Of a stretch of DNA of 64,000 nucleotides, positions 33,984 through 42,414 are shown one piece after another. Source of the stretch: MED-G78 sp964546275 (lineage in GTDB: Bacteria; Pseudomonadota; Gammaproteobacteria; Magnimaribacterales; D2472); contig CAZJJG010000001.1 of NCBI GenBank assembly GCA_964546275.1, positions 1-64,000 of the forward strand, given 5' to 3'. Made by a program: the position numbers and the translations under genes. The notes below the pieces were generated by a model. The model worked only from the letters and a program-made list of their open reading frames with translations, made no database searches and was not told where the DNA came from. Positions within the stretch are counted from its first letter, which is position 1; every line of letters begins with the position of its first letter.

Positions 33984-34897
33984 ACTAGTTCCTCAAATTG
34001 AGATTTAAAGTTGCTGGAAGACATAAATAGAATATCCTTGATTTCATTCGATTTAGCAATACCAGAGAGTACTTTTCCAGGGCCACATTCTATAACCAGT
34101 GAATTTGATTCCTTTAATTTACTCATAGTGTGTGACCATTTAACAGAACCTGTTAACTGCTGTATTAAATTAGATTTAATAGTTAATTCATCTTCAGATA
34201 TTTCGCCTGAGTAATTTTGTATAACATTAATGGATGGCTTAGCTATAGAAATTTGTTCTAGAAATTCGTTAAAAATTTCTGCTGGTTTTTGCATAAGCAA
34301 ACAGTGCGAGGCCACACTTACATTTAATTTTATTGATCTTTTTGCACCTTTTTCTTTGGCAATATCACAAACTTTACTAACCGCAGAATCAGTTCCAGCA
34401 ATAACTGTTTGCATAGGTGAGTTTAAATTTGCACAAGATACTATATTATTTTGTGATGAAACCTCTTCACAGATATCATGCAGAACTAATGCATCAAGAC
34501 CGATAATAGCTGCCATCAATCCATTTGGCGCTTCCTCCATCAAGACACCCCTTCTATGTACGAGCTTAAGAGCATCATAAAAATCAATCGCATCCGCTGC
34601 TACTAAAGCAGAATATTCACCGAGAGAATGACCTGCCATTAGTGTAGGCTTGATATTAGATAGCTTTTTAAATGTTAAGAAATATAAATAAGAAGTTAAA
34701 AGTAACGCTGGTTGTGTATAAGAGGTTTTATTAAGAGTTTCGTCCGAATCAGAATTAATAATTGACTTGATATCAAAATTTAATAAATCAGATGACTTAT
34801 TGATAATATCTATATGAGAATGAGTGAGCTCTTCGGAAAGCATACCCAGATGTTGAGAGCCTTGACCTGGAAAAATTAAACTAATTTCCCTAGGCAT
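33980..34897 (-). CDS. fabD: Malonyl-CoA:ACP transacylase
   Basis: A 305-residue acyltransferase: IFPGQGSQHLGM, nucleophile in GHSLGEYSALVAA, His in VASHCLLM and the terminal VIECGPGKVLSG. Loads malonate onto ACP. It starts 3 bases after rpmF; plsX and fabH, which usually stand between them, are not here. Confidence 0.95.
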   Translation of the reverse strand: MPREISLIFPGQGSQHLGMLSEELTHSHIDIINKSSDLLNFDIKSIINSDSDETLNKTSYTQPALLLTSYLYFLTFKKLSNIKPTLMAGHSLGEYSALVAADAIDFYDALKLVHRRGVLMEEAPNGLMAAIIGLDALVLHDICEEVSSQNNIVSCANLNSPMQTVIAGTDSAVSKVCDIAKEKGAKRSIKLNVSVASHCLLMQKPAEIFNEFLEQISIAKPSINVIQNYSGEISEDELTIKSNLIQQLTGSVKWSHTMSKLKESNSLVIECGPGKVLSGIAKSNEIKDILFMSSSNFKSQFEELV

Positions 34898-34900
34898 TAA

Positions 34901-35110
34901 TTACTCCTCAGCTTGGTCTTCGTCTTCCTTGATTGGTTTTCTTAGATCTTTAACTAATCTTCCTTTGTAAAAACCATCTGCTGTCATTTGATGACGAACA
35001 TGTCTTTCACCTGAAACTTGATCGGTAGATAGTGTTGATGCAGATAGAGAATCATGAGATCTTCTCATTCCTCTTCTTGATCTGGTAACCTTACTTTTTT
35101 GAACTGCCAT
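34901..35110 (-). CDS. rpmF: 50S ribosomal protein L32
   Basis: A 69-residue protein with the L32 start AVQKSKVTRSRRGMRRSHD. The mid-part retains HxMTADGFYKGR and the cysteine zinc pairs of some L32 forms are missing, as in other gammaproteobacteria. It ends with an acidic tail, EDEDQAEE. First gene of the fab cluster; yceD is not upstream. Confidence 0.92.
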   Translation of the reverse strand: MAVQKSKVTRSRRGMRRSHDSLSASTLSTDQVSGERHVRHQMTADGFYKGRLVKDLRKPIKEDEDQAEE

Positions 35111-35168
35111 GATGTACCTTAAAAAAAACGTATCCTAACAAACTAAAATAGATTTGTGTAGCTATATA

Positions 35169-36086
35169 TTAATTTAAATAGGTAATTAAATCAGCAAAAG
35201 AAGCATCTAATGGTGCTTCTATTTTTATTAGATTATTCTCCTCGTCTTTAAATTCTATTAATTTGGCATGCAAAGCCATAGATCTTACGCCTGAAATTGA
35301 AATGAACTTATTAAAATCTTTATCGCCATATTTAATGTCATTTGCAACATGATGGTTTAAAGCTTCTGCCTGCACTCTTATTTGATGAGTTCTTCCAGAA
35401 TAAATATCAATTTCAACTAAAGTAGATTTTTTTAAATTTTTTACAGGCCTAAAAAGGGAACTTGCATACTTGCCAGACTCGTTAAGATCAACTTTGTAGT
35501 CATTAGATGATTTATTGGTGTTTATATTGCCATCTATAAATAATTCATCCTTAAACTTGCCTTTAAGAACTGCTATATAGGTTTTTTTCAAATCTTTATC
35601 CCTATTTGCTAAATTTTTATTAAAAAATCTCAGTGCAGTTTTATTTTTGGCAAATACTAAACATCCAGATGTCTCTTTATCTAGTCTATGACAAAGGTCA
35701 ATTGTCTCTGTATAAAAAGCTCTAACTATATCTATTACTCCAATTCCATTGCCAGATCCGCTATGAACTGCGATACCGTTTGGTTTATTTAAGACTATAT
35801 AGTTGGCATCCTCATATAAAACTAGAGTTTTATACTTATCTTGAAGTTTAGCTGAGATCTTTCTTTCAATTTTATTTGTATTGTTAAGATATGGTGGAAT
35901 TCTAACAATATCACCCTCTTTGACTTTATATAGGGGCTTAATTCTTCCAGAATTGATTCTTACTTCGCCTTTTCTAATCATGCTGTAGACTTTTGATCTA
36001 GGTAGCTCTTTGTAAATAGACATAATAAAGTTGTCTAGGCGCCTATTTGCGTTATCTTTATCTATAGTTATATTTTTGACACTCAT
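35169..36086 (-). CDS. rluC: 23S rRNA pseudouridine synthase (RluC type)
   Basis: An N-terminal S4 RNA-binding domain (NRRLDNFIMSIYKELPRSKVY) and a pseudouridine synthase domain with the catalytic Asp in HRLDKETSGCLVFAKN and SGRTHQIRVQ. Its 305 residues and its divergent position next to rne match E. coli rluC. It may be co-transcribed with rpmF (58-base gap). Confidence 0.9.
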   Translation of the reverse strand: MSVKNITIDKDNANRRLDNFIMSIYKELPRSKVYSMIRKGEVRINSGRIKPLYKVKEGDIVRIPPYLNNTNKIERKISAKLQDKYKTLVLYEDANYIVLNKPNGIAVHSGSGNGIGVIDIVRAFYTETIDLCHRLDKETSGCLVFAKNKTALRFFNKNLANRDKDLKKTYIAVLKGKFKDELFIDGNINTNKSSNDYKVDLNESGKYASSLFRPVKNLKKSTLVEIDIYSGRTHQIRVQAEALNHHVANDIKYGDKDFNKFISISGVRSMALHAKLIEFKDEENNLIKIEAPLDASFADLITYLN

Positions 36087-36289
36087 GAGCGAAGTCTATA
36101 CGATGGTATTATTAAAGACGAACTTTAATAGTATTTAAACTAAATTAAATACATAAATAAAGAAAGACTTAGTAAAACAGAACTTGCCTAAACCCTATTA
36201 ATGGGTGGACTTAATAAGCAGCATAGTAAGACTTATTAAATAAAATCTTCAGCATACTGACGCCGGTCTTTCCTATATAGGAAAAAACA
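36087..36289 (+). promoter_or_regulatory. rne leader region with a palindrome over the ribosome site
   Basis: The 203 bases between the rluC and rne starts hold promoters for both directions and a leader for rne. A small hairpin ACCC-N7-GGGT lies at 36192-36206. TTTCCTATATAGGAAA (36269-36284) is a perfect 16-bp palindrome whose right arm contains AGGAA, the only Shine-Dalgarno candidate before the ATG at 36290. E. coli rne controls its own mRNA through a structured leader; a similar role is inferred. Confidence 0.5.
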
Positions 36290-38419
36290 ATGAAAAGAAT
36301 TTTAATAAACTCATCCTACGGGAATGAATTGAGAGTTGCTCTTGTTAATGGAGCAAAATTATATGACCTAGATACAGAGCTTAGCGATAAGACACTTTTA
36401 AAAGGCAGTATTTTCAAAGCAACAGTTTCAAGAATAGAATCTAGTCTAGATGCCGCTTTTGTTAACTTTGGATCAGATAGACATGGGTTTCTCCCTCTAA
36501 AAGATTTATCTAATGAATTTTTTGAAAAGAATTCTGAAGGGAAAAAAGTCTGCACACTTAAAGAACAACAAGAAATTATTGTTCAGGTTACCAAAGAAGA
36601 GCGTGGTACTAAAGGAGCTGCATTAACTACACAAATAGCTTTAGCAGGTCGTTTCTTAGTTTTAATCCCTAACTCAGATAGAGCTGGTGGAATATCAAGA
36701 AGAATAAGTGGTGAAGAAAGAGATGACATCAAGGAAGCTTTAAAAGAACTTTCTATTCCTGATGGAATGGGAGCTATTGTAAGAACAGCTGGTCTTGGAA
36801 GGTCATCAGAAGAACTAAGCTTAGATTTAGCCTACTTGTTAGCTCTATGGGGTCAAATTAGCCAAACTACAGAAGAAGCACCCTCTCCTAGCCTTATATA
36901 CAAAGACGATAAATTAATAGTAAGGGTTGTTAAAGATTATTTTAGAGATGATATTGAAGAAATACTTATTGATGATCAAGCAACCTATGATGAAGCTAAG
37001 CAATTTATAAATGCTGTAATTCCTGATCATGCTGATAAAGTTAAATTTTATGATGAAGAAATTCCATTATTTAATAGATATCAAATTGAGGCTCAAATAG
37101 AGCTTGCATTTCAAAGAGAGATATCACTTCCATCTGGAGGTTCAATAGTAATTGACCCTACTGAGGCTATGACTGCAGTTGATGTAAATTCTGCAAGATC
37201 TACGAAAGGTAAAGATATTGAAGATACTGCTTATCAAACAAATCTAGAAGCTGCTAAAGAAGTTGCAAGGCAACTTAGGCTTAGAGATATAGGCGGACTC
37301 ATTGTTATTGATTTTATCGATATGAGCGAATCATCAAATCAAGAAAAAGTTGAAAATGCATTTAGAAGATCAGTACATGGAGATAGAGCTAGAGTTCAAA
37401 TATCTAATATATCTAGATTTGGACTTTTAGAAATTTCACGTCAAAGATTAAGACCTTCACTTAACGAAACTTATGACATTGAGCATGTTTTAGTTAGAGG
37501 ACCTAGATCGTTAGGTCTATCAATTCTGAGAATTATTTCTGAAGATTCAATTAAAGAAAATACTGGTGAAGTTCATGCTTATGTTCCAGCAGATGTAGCA
37601 AGTTATCTTTTAAATGAAAAGCGAAACGAATTAATAAGAATTGAGAAAGCTAGTGGAGTTAAGGTTTATGTAATAGCTGATCCTTATAAACCACGTCCAC
37701 ACTACAAGGTAGTAAGAATTAAAGCTTCTGATATTAAGTCCGTTAATTCTTATGAGCTGACTCCTGAGAGTCCAACACCTGATATGAATTGGAGAGATGA
37801 TAAAAATCAATCCAAAGCATTAAAACCACTAGTGAATTCAATTACACCGCCTAAGATGCCAAAGAAAGCTGGGCCTGGATTAATGGCTACAATTAAAAAA
37901 GCTATCGGAATGAATAAGAAAGAAGAAACGAAGCCTTCACCAAAAAGGAAACCTCAGAATAGAAACCAACAACGCAGGAAGCCGGTTCACAAAAACCAAT
38001 CTCAGAATAAAAATAATCCCAAGCCTCAGAATAAAAATAATGAGAATAAAGCTCCTAATAAACCTAATCATGATAAGTCTGCTCAACAGAAAAAGCCTAT
38101 ACATACTGATAAGAATAAACAACCAAATAATAACAAGAACATTAAACCTAAAGAGGTTACAGCTGAAGAGGTTAATGGTAATTTAAAAACTGATAATCAA
38201 AAAACTGTAAAAGCTAAGATTGTCGATAAAAAGGTTGAAAAAAAAGTAGAGAAGAAAACAGAAGCAAAAGTTGAAAAAAAGCCAGAGCAGAAAGCTGAGA
38301 AAAAGCCAGAGCAGAAGGTTGAGAAAACTAGTGGATTAAAACCTGTACCTGCTGCTAAACCTAAAGAAAAGGTTGTTATGCCAACTAGAGCTTCAAACGA
38401 TCCTCGATATAAGAGTTAA
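36290..38419 (+). CDS. rne: Ribonuclease E, without the zinc-link cysteines
   Basis: N-terminal catalytic half (about 1-480): S1 domain around residues 37-100, metal-binding Asp in AVDVNSARSTKG and in GGLIVIDFIDM, and SYLLNEKRNELI. The zinc-link motif CPxC, present after the PSLxE stretch in E. coli, is replaced by a segment with no cysteine (about residues 390-405: HVLVRGPRSLG). C-terminal half (about 490-709) is disordered and rich in Lys, Asn, Pro and Glu, with an amphipathic segment GPGLMATIKKAIGM (about 527-541) that resembles a membrane-binding helix and a repeated VEKK/PEQK tail. It should bind degradosome partners or RNA. Its end overlaps the convergent nudC by 35 bases. Confidence 0.92.
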   Translation: MKRILINSSYGNELRVALVNGAKLYDLDTELSDKTLLKGSIFKATVSRIESSLDAAFVNFGSDRHGFLPLKDLSNEFFEKNSEGKKVCTLKEQQEIIVQVTKEERGTKGAALTTQIALAGRFLVLIPNSDRAGGISRRISGEERDDIKEALKELSIPDGMGAIVRTAGLGRSSEELSLDLAYLLALWGQISQTTEEAPSPSLIYKDDKLIVRVVKDYFRDDIEEILIDDQATYDEAKQFINAVIPDHADKVKFYDEEIPLFNRYQIEAQIELAFQREISLPSGGSIVIDPTEAMTAVDVNSARSTKGKDIEDTAYQTNLEAAKEVARQLRLRDIGGLIVIDFIDMSESSNQEKVENAFRRSVHGDRARVQISNISRFGLLEISRQRLRPSLNETYDIEHVLVRGPRSLGLSILRIISEDSIKENTGEVHAYVPADVASYLLNEKRNELIRIEKASGVKVYVIADPYKPRPHYKVVRIKASDIKSVNSYELTPESPTPDMNWRDDKNQSKALKPLVNSITPPKMPKKAGPGLMATIKKAIGMNKKEETKPSPKRKPQNRNQQRRKPVHKNQSQNKNNPKPQNKNNENKAPNKPNHDKSAQQKKPIHTDKNKQPNNNKNIKPKEVTAEEVNGNLKTDNQKTVKAKIVDKKVEKKVEKKTEAKVEKKPEQKAEKKPEQKVEKTSGLKPVPAAKPKEKVVMPTRASNDPRYKS

Positions 38420-39278
38420 TTAATCTTCCTGCGATAGAGGTTGGTGGCGGAACATTTGGTAGATCATTTACATCAAACCATGCTGCCTCTTCTATCTCTT
38501 CACCGTCAGGCTCAGGATCTCCATCCGGACATTCACAGTAATACCCAATCATAAGTTGACTTGGAAATGGCCATGCTTGGCTTGAGTAATATGTAATATT
38601 ATGAACATTTAGATTTACTTCCTCACTCACTTCGCGAACCAATGCTTCTTCTGCTGTTTCTCCAGCTTCGATAAAACCGGCTAAAGCACTAAACATACCT
38701 AAAGGGAAAAGCTTATTTCTAGCTAACAATATTTTATTATCTCTTGTTACAAGAGTAATTATGCAGGGTGAAATAGTTGGATAGGTAAAGATGTTTTTAC
38801 ATTTGCAGTAAAATGTTTGCTCAGTTTCTTCAAATATATTCTTGGTTCCACATGATGAACAATATGTATTATTTGTATACCAATGCAGTAATTGTTTTGC
38901 TCTACTAACAAGTTTAAATTCATCACTGTTTAAATTAGGAAGCATATAACGTAAATCAATTTGATCTAGAGGCTCTAAACTTATATTTTTTGTTCCTATA
39001 GATTCAAGCTGAATAGCATAAATATGCTGATCATCATTAACAGCAATGCCAATTCTATATTTTTCGTAATCAGAATCTAAATAAAGATTATTTGGTTCAA
39101 ATAAGTAAGATTTATTAGTATTATCGTATAAAATTGCATCACCATTAAAAAGAATAAATGAATTATTGTTAGTGTTGCTGAATTCTATAAATCTTTTTAA
39201 GAGCATATAATTATAAGACGGAGTTAAATAAGATGAAGATGTTACAGATTTTATCAAAAATGTTTCTTGGCAGTTCAC
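38385..39278 (-). CDS. nudC: NADH pyrophosphatase / NAD-cap hydrolase
   Basis: Nudix enzyme of 297 residues: zinc ribbon CSSCG...FYCKCK (CxxC plus CxC), Nudix box GFIEAGETAEEALVREVSEE, and SQAWPFPSQLM, the NudC signature that binds NAD. Cleaves NAD(H) and removes NAD caps from RNA. The longest frame uses GTG at 39278 and overlaps the divergent nhaB start by 46 bases; ATG at 39206 (codon 25) removes the overlap and is equally plausible. Neither start has a clear ribosome site. Confidence 0.9.
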   Translation of the reverse strand: MNCQETFLIKSVTSSSYLTPSYNYMLLKRFIEFSNTNNNSFILFNGDAILYDNTNKSYLFEPNNLYLDSDYEKYRIGIAVNDDQHIYAIQLESIGTKNISLEPLDQIDLRYMLPNLNSDEFKLVSRAKQLLHWYTNNTYCSSCGTKNIFEETEQTFYCKCKNIFTYPTISPCIITLVTRDNKILLARNKLFPLGMFSALAGFIEAGETAEEALVREVSEEVNLNVHNITYYSSQAWPFPSQLMIGYYCECPDGDPEPDGEEIEEAAWFDVNDLPNVPPPTSIAGRLINSYIEDRLKL

Positions 39279-40750
39279 CTACTTGGTACAAGTTTACCAT
39301 AATAGTATTTCTAGCTATGAATCCCCTACTGCTTCTTTTATTAAATACGCTTGGTATGAATGGCCCATTTATTATTGGATGGATATTGCTACTTGAATTT
39401 ATATTTACGCTTGCTTTGGCACTAAAATGTTACCCGCTTCAACCAGGCGGTCTTCTTGCTATTCAGGCAATAGCATTAGGCCTAACAACTACAGAATCTG
39501 TATTCCATGAAATAAGTAATAACCTAGAAGTCATTCTTCTTTTAGTATTTATGGTAGCTGGTATATATTTTATGAAAAATTTAATGCTAATGATTTTTAC
39601 TAAGCTTTTGCTTAATGTGAAATCTAAAATTAAATTATCACTTCTATTTTTAATATCAGCTGCATTTCTTTCAGCATTTTTAGATGCTTTAACTGTTACT
39701 GCTGTTCTTATATCTGTAGCAATAGGCTTTTATAGAATTTTTCATACAGTTAGTTCAAATAAGAATTTTCAAGATACAGGCCATAACTTTAATGATGACG
39801 AAAGTTTAACAATTGAATCAAAAGCTGAACTAGAAGAATTTAAAGGCTTCTTAAGAGATTTAATTATGCATGGTGCTGTTGGAACAGCTCTTGGCGGCGT
39901 TTGTACTATTGTTGGTGAGCCACAAAATCTTTTAATAGCAGGAATAGTTGGATGGAACTTTATTGAATTCTTTATAGCTATGGCTCCTGTAACAATGCCA
40001 GTTTTTATAACAGGTCTATTTACATGTTATCTCGTTGAACGTTTTAAGATTGCAGGTTTTGGTAATCAAGCCTCAGATTCTATAAGAGCAGTATTTTCTG
40101 ACTATGACGTCTTTGAGTCTTCCCAGCAAACAGACATTCATAAAGCTGAGCTTTGGGTTGAATTTACAGTCTTAATATTTTTAATTATAGCGCTAGCTCT
40201 TCACTTAGCAGCTGTTGGTGTTGTTGGGCTTGCTGTAATAATTCTTTTAACTTCATTCAAAGGTATTACGGATGAACATAAATTAGGAGAAGCTTTCCAG
40301 GAAGCTCTTCCATTTACAGCTTTGTTGGCTGTTTTCTTTGCAATTGTAAGTGTCATTCATGATCAGCATTTATTTTCACCAATTATTCATTATGTTCTTG
40401 CTCAAGATCCATCAATTCAGCCATCTGTATTTTTTATGGCTAATGGGATACTTTCTGCTATCAGCGATAATGTTTTTGTTGCAACGATTTATATCAATGA
40501 AATTAATCAAGCTTACTTAGCTAATACGATTAATAGAGAGCAATTTGAGCTTCTTGCTGTTGCAGTTAATACAGGTACAAATATACCTAGTATTGCTACA
40601 CCAAACGGACAAGCAGCATTTCTGTTTTTACTAACCTCTTCTCTTGCTCCATTAATCAATCTTTCATATTTTAAGATGGTTAAAATGGCTCTTCCCTACA
40701 CTATAATTCTTACTATTGTTGGACTTTACTCAATAACTTATCTTTTATAA
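39233..40750 (+). CDS. nhaB: Na+/H+ antiporter NhaB
   Basis: A 505-residue membrane protein with about a dozen spans. Family segments include FLGSSPTWYKFTII, YPLQPGGLLAIQA, FLDALTVTAVLISV and TALGGVCTIVGEPQNLLIA (the anion/cation-binding hairpin of the ion transporter superfamily), and ISDNVFVATIYI. It exports Na+ in exchange for H+. The start ATG 39233 has GGAG 9 bases upstream. dusA follows after 3 bases and is probably co-transcribed. Confidence 0.92.
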   Translation: MKMLQILSKMFLGSSPTWYKFTIIVFLAMNPLLLLLLNTLGMNGPFIIGWILLLEFIFTLALALKCYPLQPGGLLAIQAIALGLTTTESVFHEISNNLEVILLLVFMVAGIYFMKNLMLMIFTKLLLNVKSKIKLSLLFLISAAFLSAFLDALTVTAVLISVAIGFYRIFHTVSSNKNFQDTGHNFNDDESLTIESKAELEEFKGFLRDLIMHGAVGTALGGVCTIVGEPQNLLIAGIVGWNFIEFFIAMAPVTMPVFITGLFTCYLVERFKIAGFGNQASDSIRAVFSDYDVFESSQQTDIHKAELWVEFTVLIFLIIALALHLAAVGVVGLAVIILLTSFKGITDEHKLGEAFQEALPFTALLAVFFAIVSVIHDQHLFSPIIHYVLAQDPSIQPSVFFMANGILSAISDNVFVATIYINEINQAYLANTINREQFELLAVAVNTGTNIPSIATPNGQAAFLFLLTSSLAPLINLSYFKMVKMALPYTIILTIVGLYSITYLL

Positions 40751-40753
40751 ATT

Positions 40754-41710
40754 ATGAGTTCTCATAAAGTTTGTGTAGCTCCGATGATGCAATATACAGA
40801 CATGCATGATCGCTACCTATTAAGGTTAATATCAAAGAATATATATCTATATACCGAAATGATTTCTACTGGATCTATAATATTTGGTAATTGTTTAGAT
40901 CAATTTAACTTTAATAATGAAGAGCATCCTGTTGCTGTTCAACTAGGTGGATCAAATCCAGCGCATTTAGCTCAGTGTTCAAGAATTGCAGAAAGTTATG
41001 GTTACGATGAAATTAATCTCAATGTCGGATGTCCCTCTGAAAGAGTTCAAAAAGGTAGGTTTGGAGCCTGCTTAATGCTTGAACCAGAATTAGTTGCCGA
41101 ATGTGTGCATGAGATGTCAAAAAATGTAAATGTTCCTATTACTGTGAAATGCAGACTTGGTATTGATGACAGAGATGACTTTGAATTTTTGGATAACTTT
41201 GTAACAACTGTTAAAGGTGCTGGCGTTGAAACCTTTATTGTTCATGCTCGTAATGGACTATTAAAAGGTCTTAGTCCTAGGCAAAACAGAACAGTGCCAC
41301 CTTTAAAATACGACTATGTATATAAACTTAAATCTAAATATAAAGATCTTAATATAATTATTAATGGCGGGATTACTGATCTACAACAAACCGAAGAACA
41401 TTTACAACACGTTGATGGAGTTATGATTGGGAGAGCTTCCTACGATAATCCTTTTATGATGTCAGGAGTAGATTCATTGTTTTTTAATATGGATGAATCA
41501 GATAACACTAAATTATCGGTTCTAAATGAGTATTTAGATTATGTTACTTTTATGACTCAACAAGGTCATGATCTTTCAAGGATGCTTAAGCATCTGTTTG
41601 GATTATCGAAAGGAGATATCAAAGCAAAGACATTTAGACGTAAAGTGCATCAAGCAATCTTAGATAACGATATTGAAAAATCTAGAGCAGAATTAGTAGA
41701 ATTAATTTAA
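40754..41710 (+). CDS. dusA: tRNA-dihydrouridine synthase A
   Basis: FMN-dependent barrel enzyme of 318 residues. Opens CVAPMMQYTDMHDRYLLRL; EMISTGSII, NLNVGCPSERVQKGRFGACL with the catalytic Cys, HARNGLLKGLSPRQNR and IINGGI are the DusA-type motifs. It reduces uridine in the tRNA D-loop (U20-type positions in E. coli). The stop shares TTAA with convergent mlaA. Confidence 0.93.
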   Translation: MSSHKVCVAPMMQYTDMHDRYLLRLISKNIYLYTEMISTGSIIFGNCLDQFNFNNEEHPVAVQLGGSNPAHLAQCSRIAESYGYDEINLNVGCPSERVQKGRFGACLMLEPELVAECVHEMSKNVNVPITVKCRLGIDDRDDFEFLDNFVTTVKGAGVETFIVHARNGLLKGLSPRQNRTVPPLKYDYVYKLKSKYKDLNIIINGGITDLQQTEEHLQHVDGVMIGRASYDNPFMMSGVDSLFFNMDESDNTKLSVLNEYLDYVTFMTQQGHDLSRMLKHLFGLSKGDIKAKTFRRKVHQAILDNDIEKSRAELVELI

Positions 41711-42414
41711 TCTTCGATTAAGAAATCATCTATATCATCAAGAAAATCATCTTTATCACTTAATCCATTTGAAATCTCATAATCTCGTGATTGTGCATAT
41801 GCATCTTTTACAAAAGTGTATCTATCACCAGTAATAATGGCTTCAAAATCTAAATAGCGCTCTCTTGTTTCAAGAGCATCTAATGCGGTTAAAGCTAACT
41901 TAACATCTGTATCAGTCATAGCAAAAGTGCCAGATAAAAATGATGAAATAGGTCTACTCATTAGATCTCTAACATTACTCGGACCTATTATAGGCAACAT
42001 GATGTAAGGTCCATCTGGAATACCCCAAACTCCAAGAGTTTGACCAAAATCTTCATCATGCATTTGCAAACCCATCTCTGTTGCAACATCAAATAAACCA
42101 AATAACCCAATAGTTGAATTTATAGTGAATCGTCCAAAATCATTTAATGCTAATTTAGGCTCACCTTGGAGAATTTGATTAATAAAAGTATCAATCTCAG
42201 CAAGGTTTTTAAAAAATCTAGTAATTCTATTTTGAACAAAAACAGGTGTTATATCTCCATAAAATATAGCAGCAGGTTTAGCTACTTTATTATCAAGAGT
42301 GTCATTAATATTAAAAGTAATTCTATTAATATCTTCAAAAGGATCCTTAACCTCTTCAGCATGGGCTTCGCTGAAACTAAGTAAAACAATAGCTATAAGA
42401 ATAAGTTTATGCAT
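41707..42414 (-). CDS. mlaA: MlaA/VacJ-type phospholipid transport protein
   Basis: Signal peptide (about 1-19, SFSEAHA), then DPFEDINRITFNIND, the VacJ domain with RFFKNLAEIDTFINQILQG, NSTIGLFGLFDVATEMGL and GPYIMLPIIGPSNVRD. Part of the system that keeps phospholipid asymmetry of the outer membrane. The signal lacks an obvious lipobox cysteine, so it may be soluble in the periplasm rather than lipid-anchored. It overlaps mrp by 8 bases. Confidence 0.88.
   Translation of the reverse strand: MHKLILIAIVLLSFSEAHAEEVKDPFEDINRITFNINDTLDNKVAKPAAIFYGDITPVFVQNRITRFFKNLAEIDTFINQILQGEPKLALNDFGRFTINSTIGLFGLFDVATEMGLQMHDEDFGQTLGVWGIPDGPYIMLPIIGPSNVRDLMSRPISSFLSGTFAMTDTDVKLALTALDALETRERYLDFEAIITGDRYTFVKDAYAQSRDYEISNGLSDKDDFLDDIDDFLIED

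Noticed and set aside
33565..34008. A 147-codon plus-strand open frame
   Set aside because: Antisense to fabG, which has complete catalytic motifs; no independent ribosome site or domain was seen.
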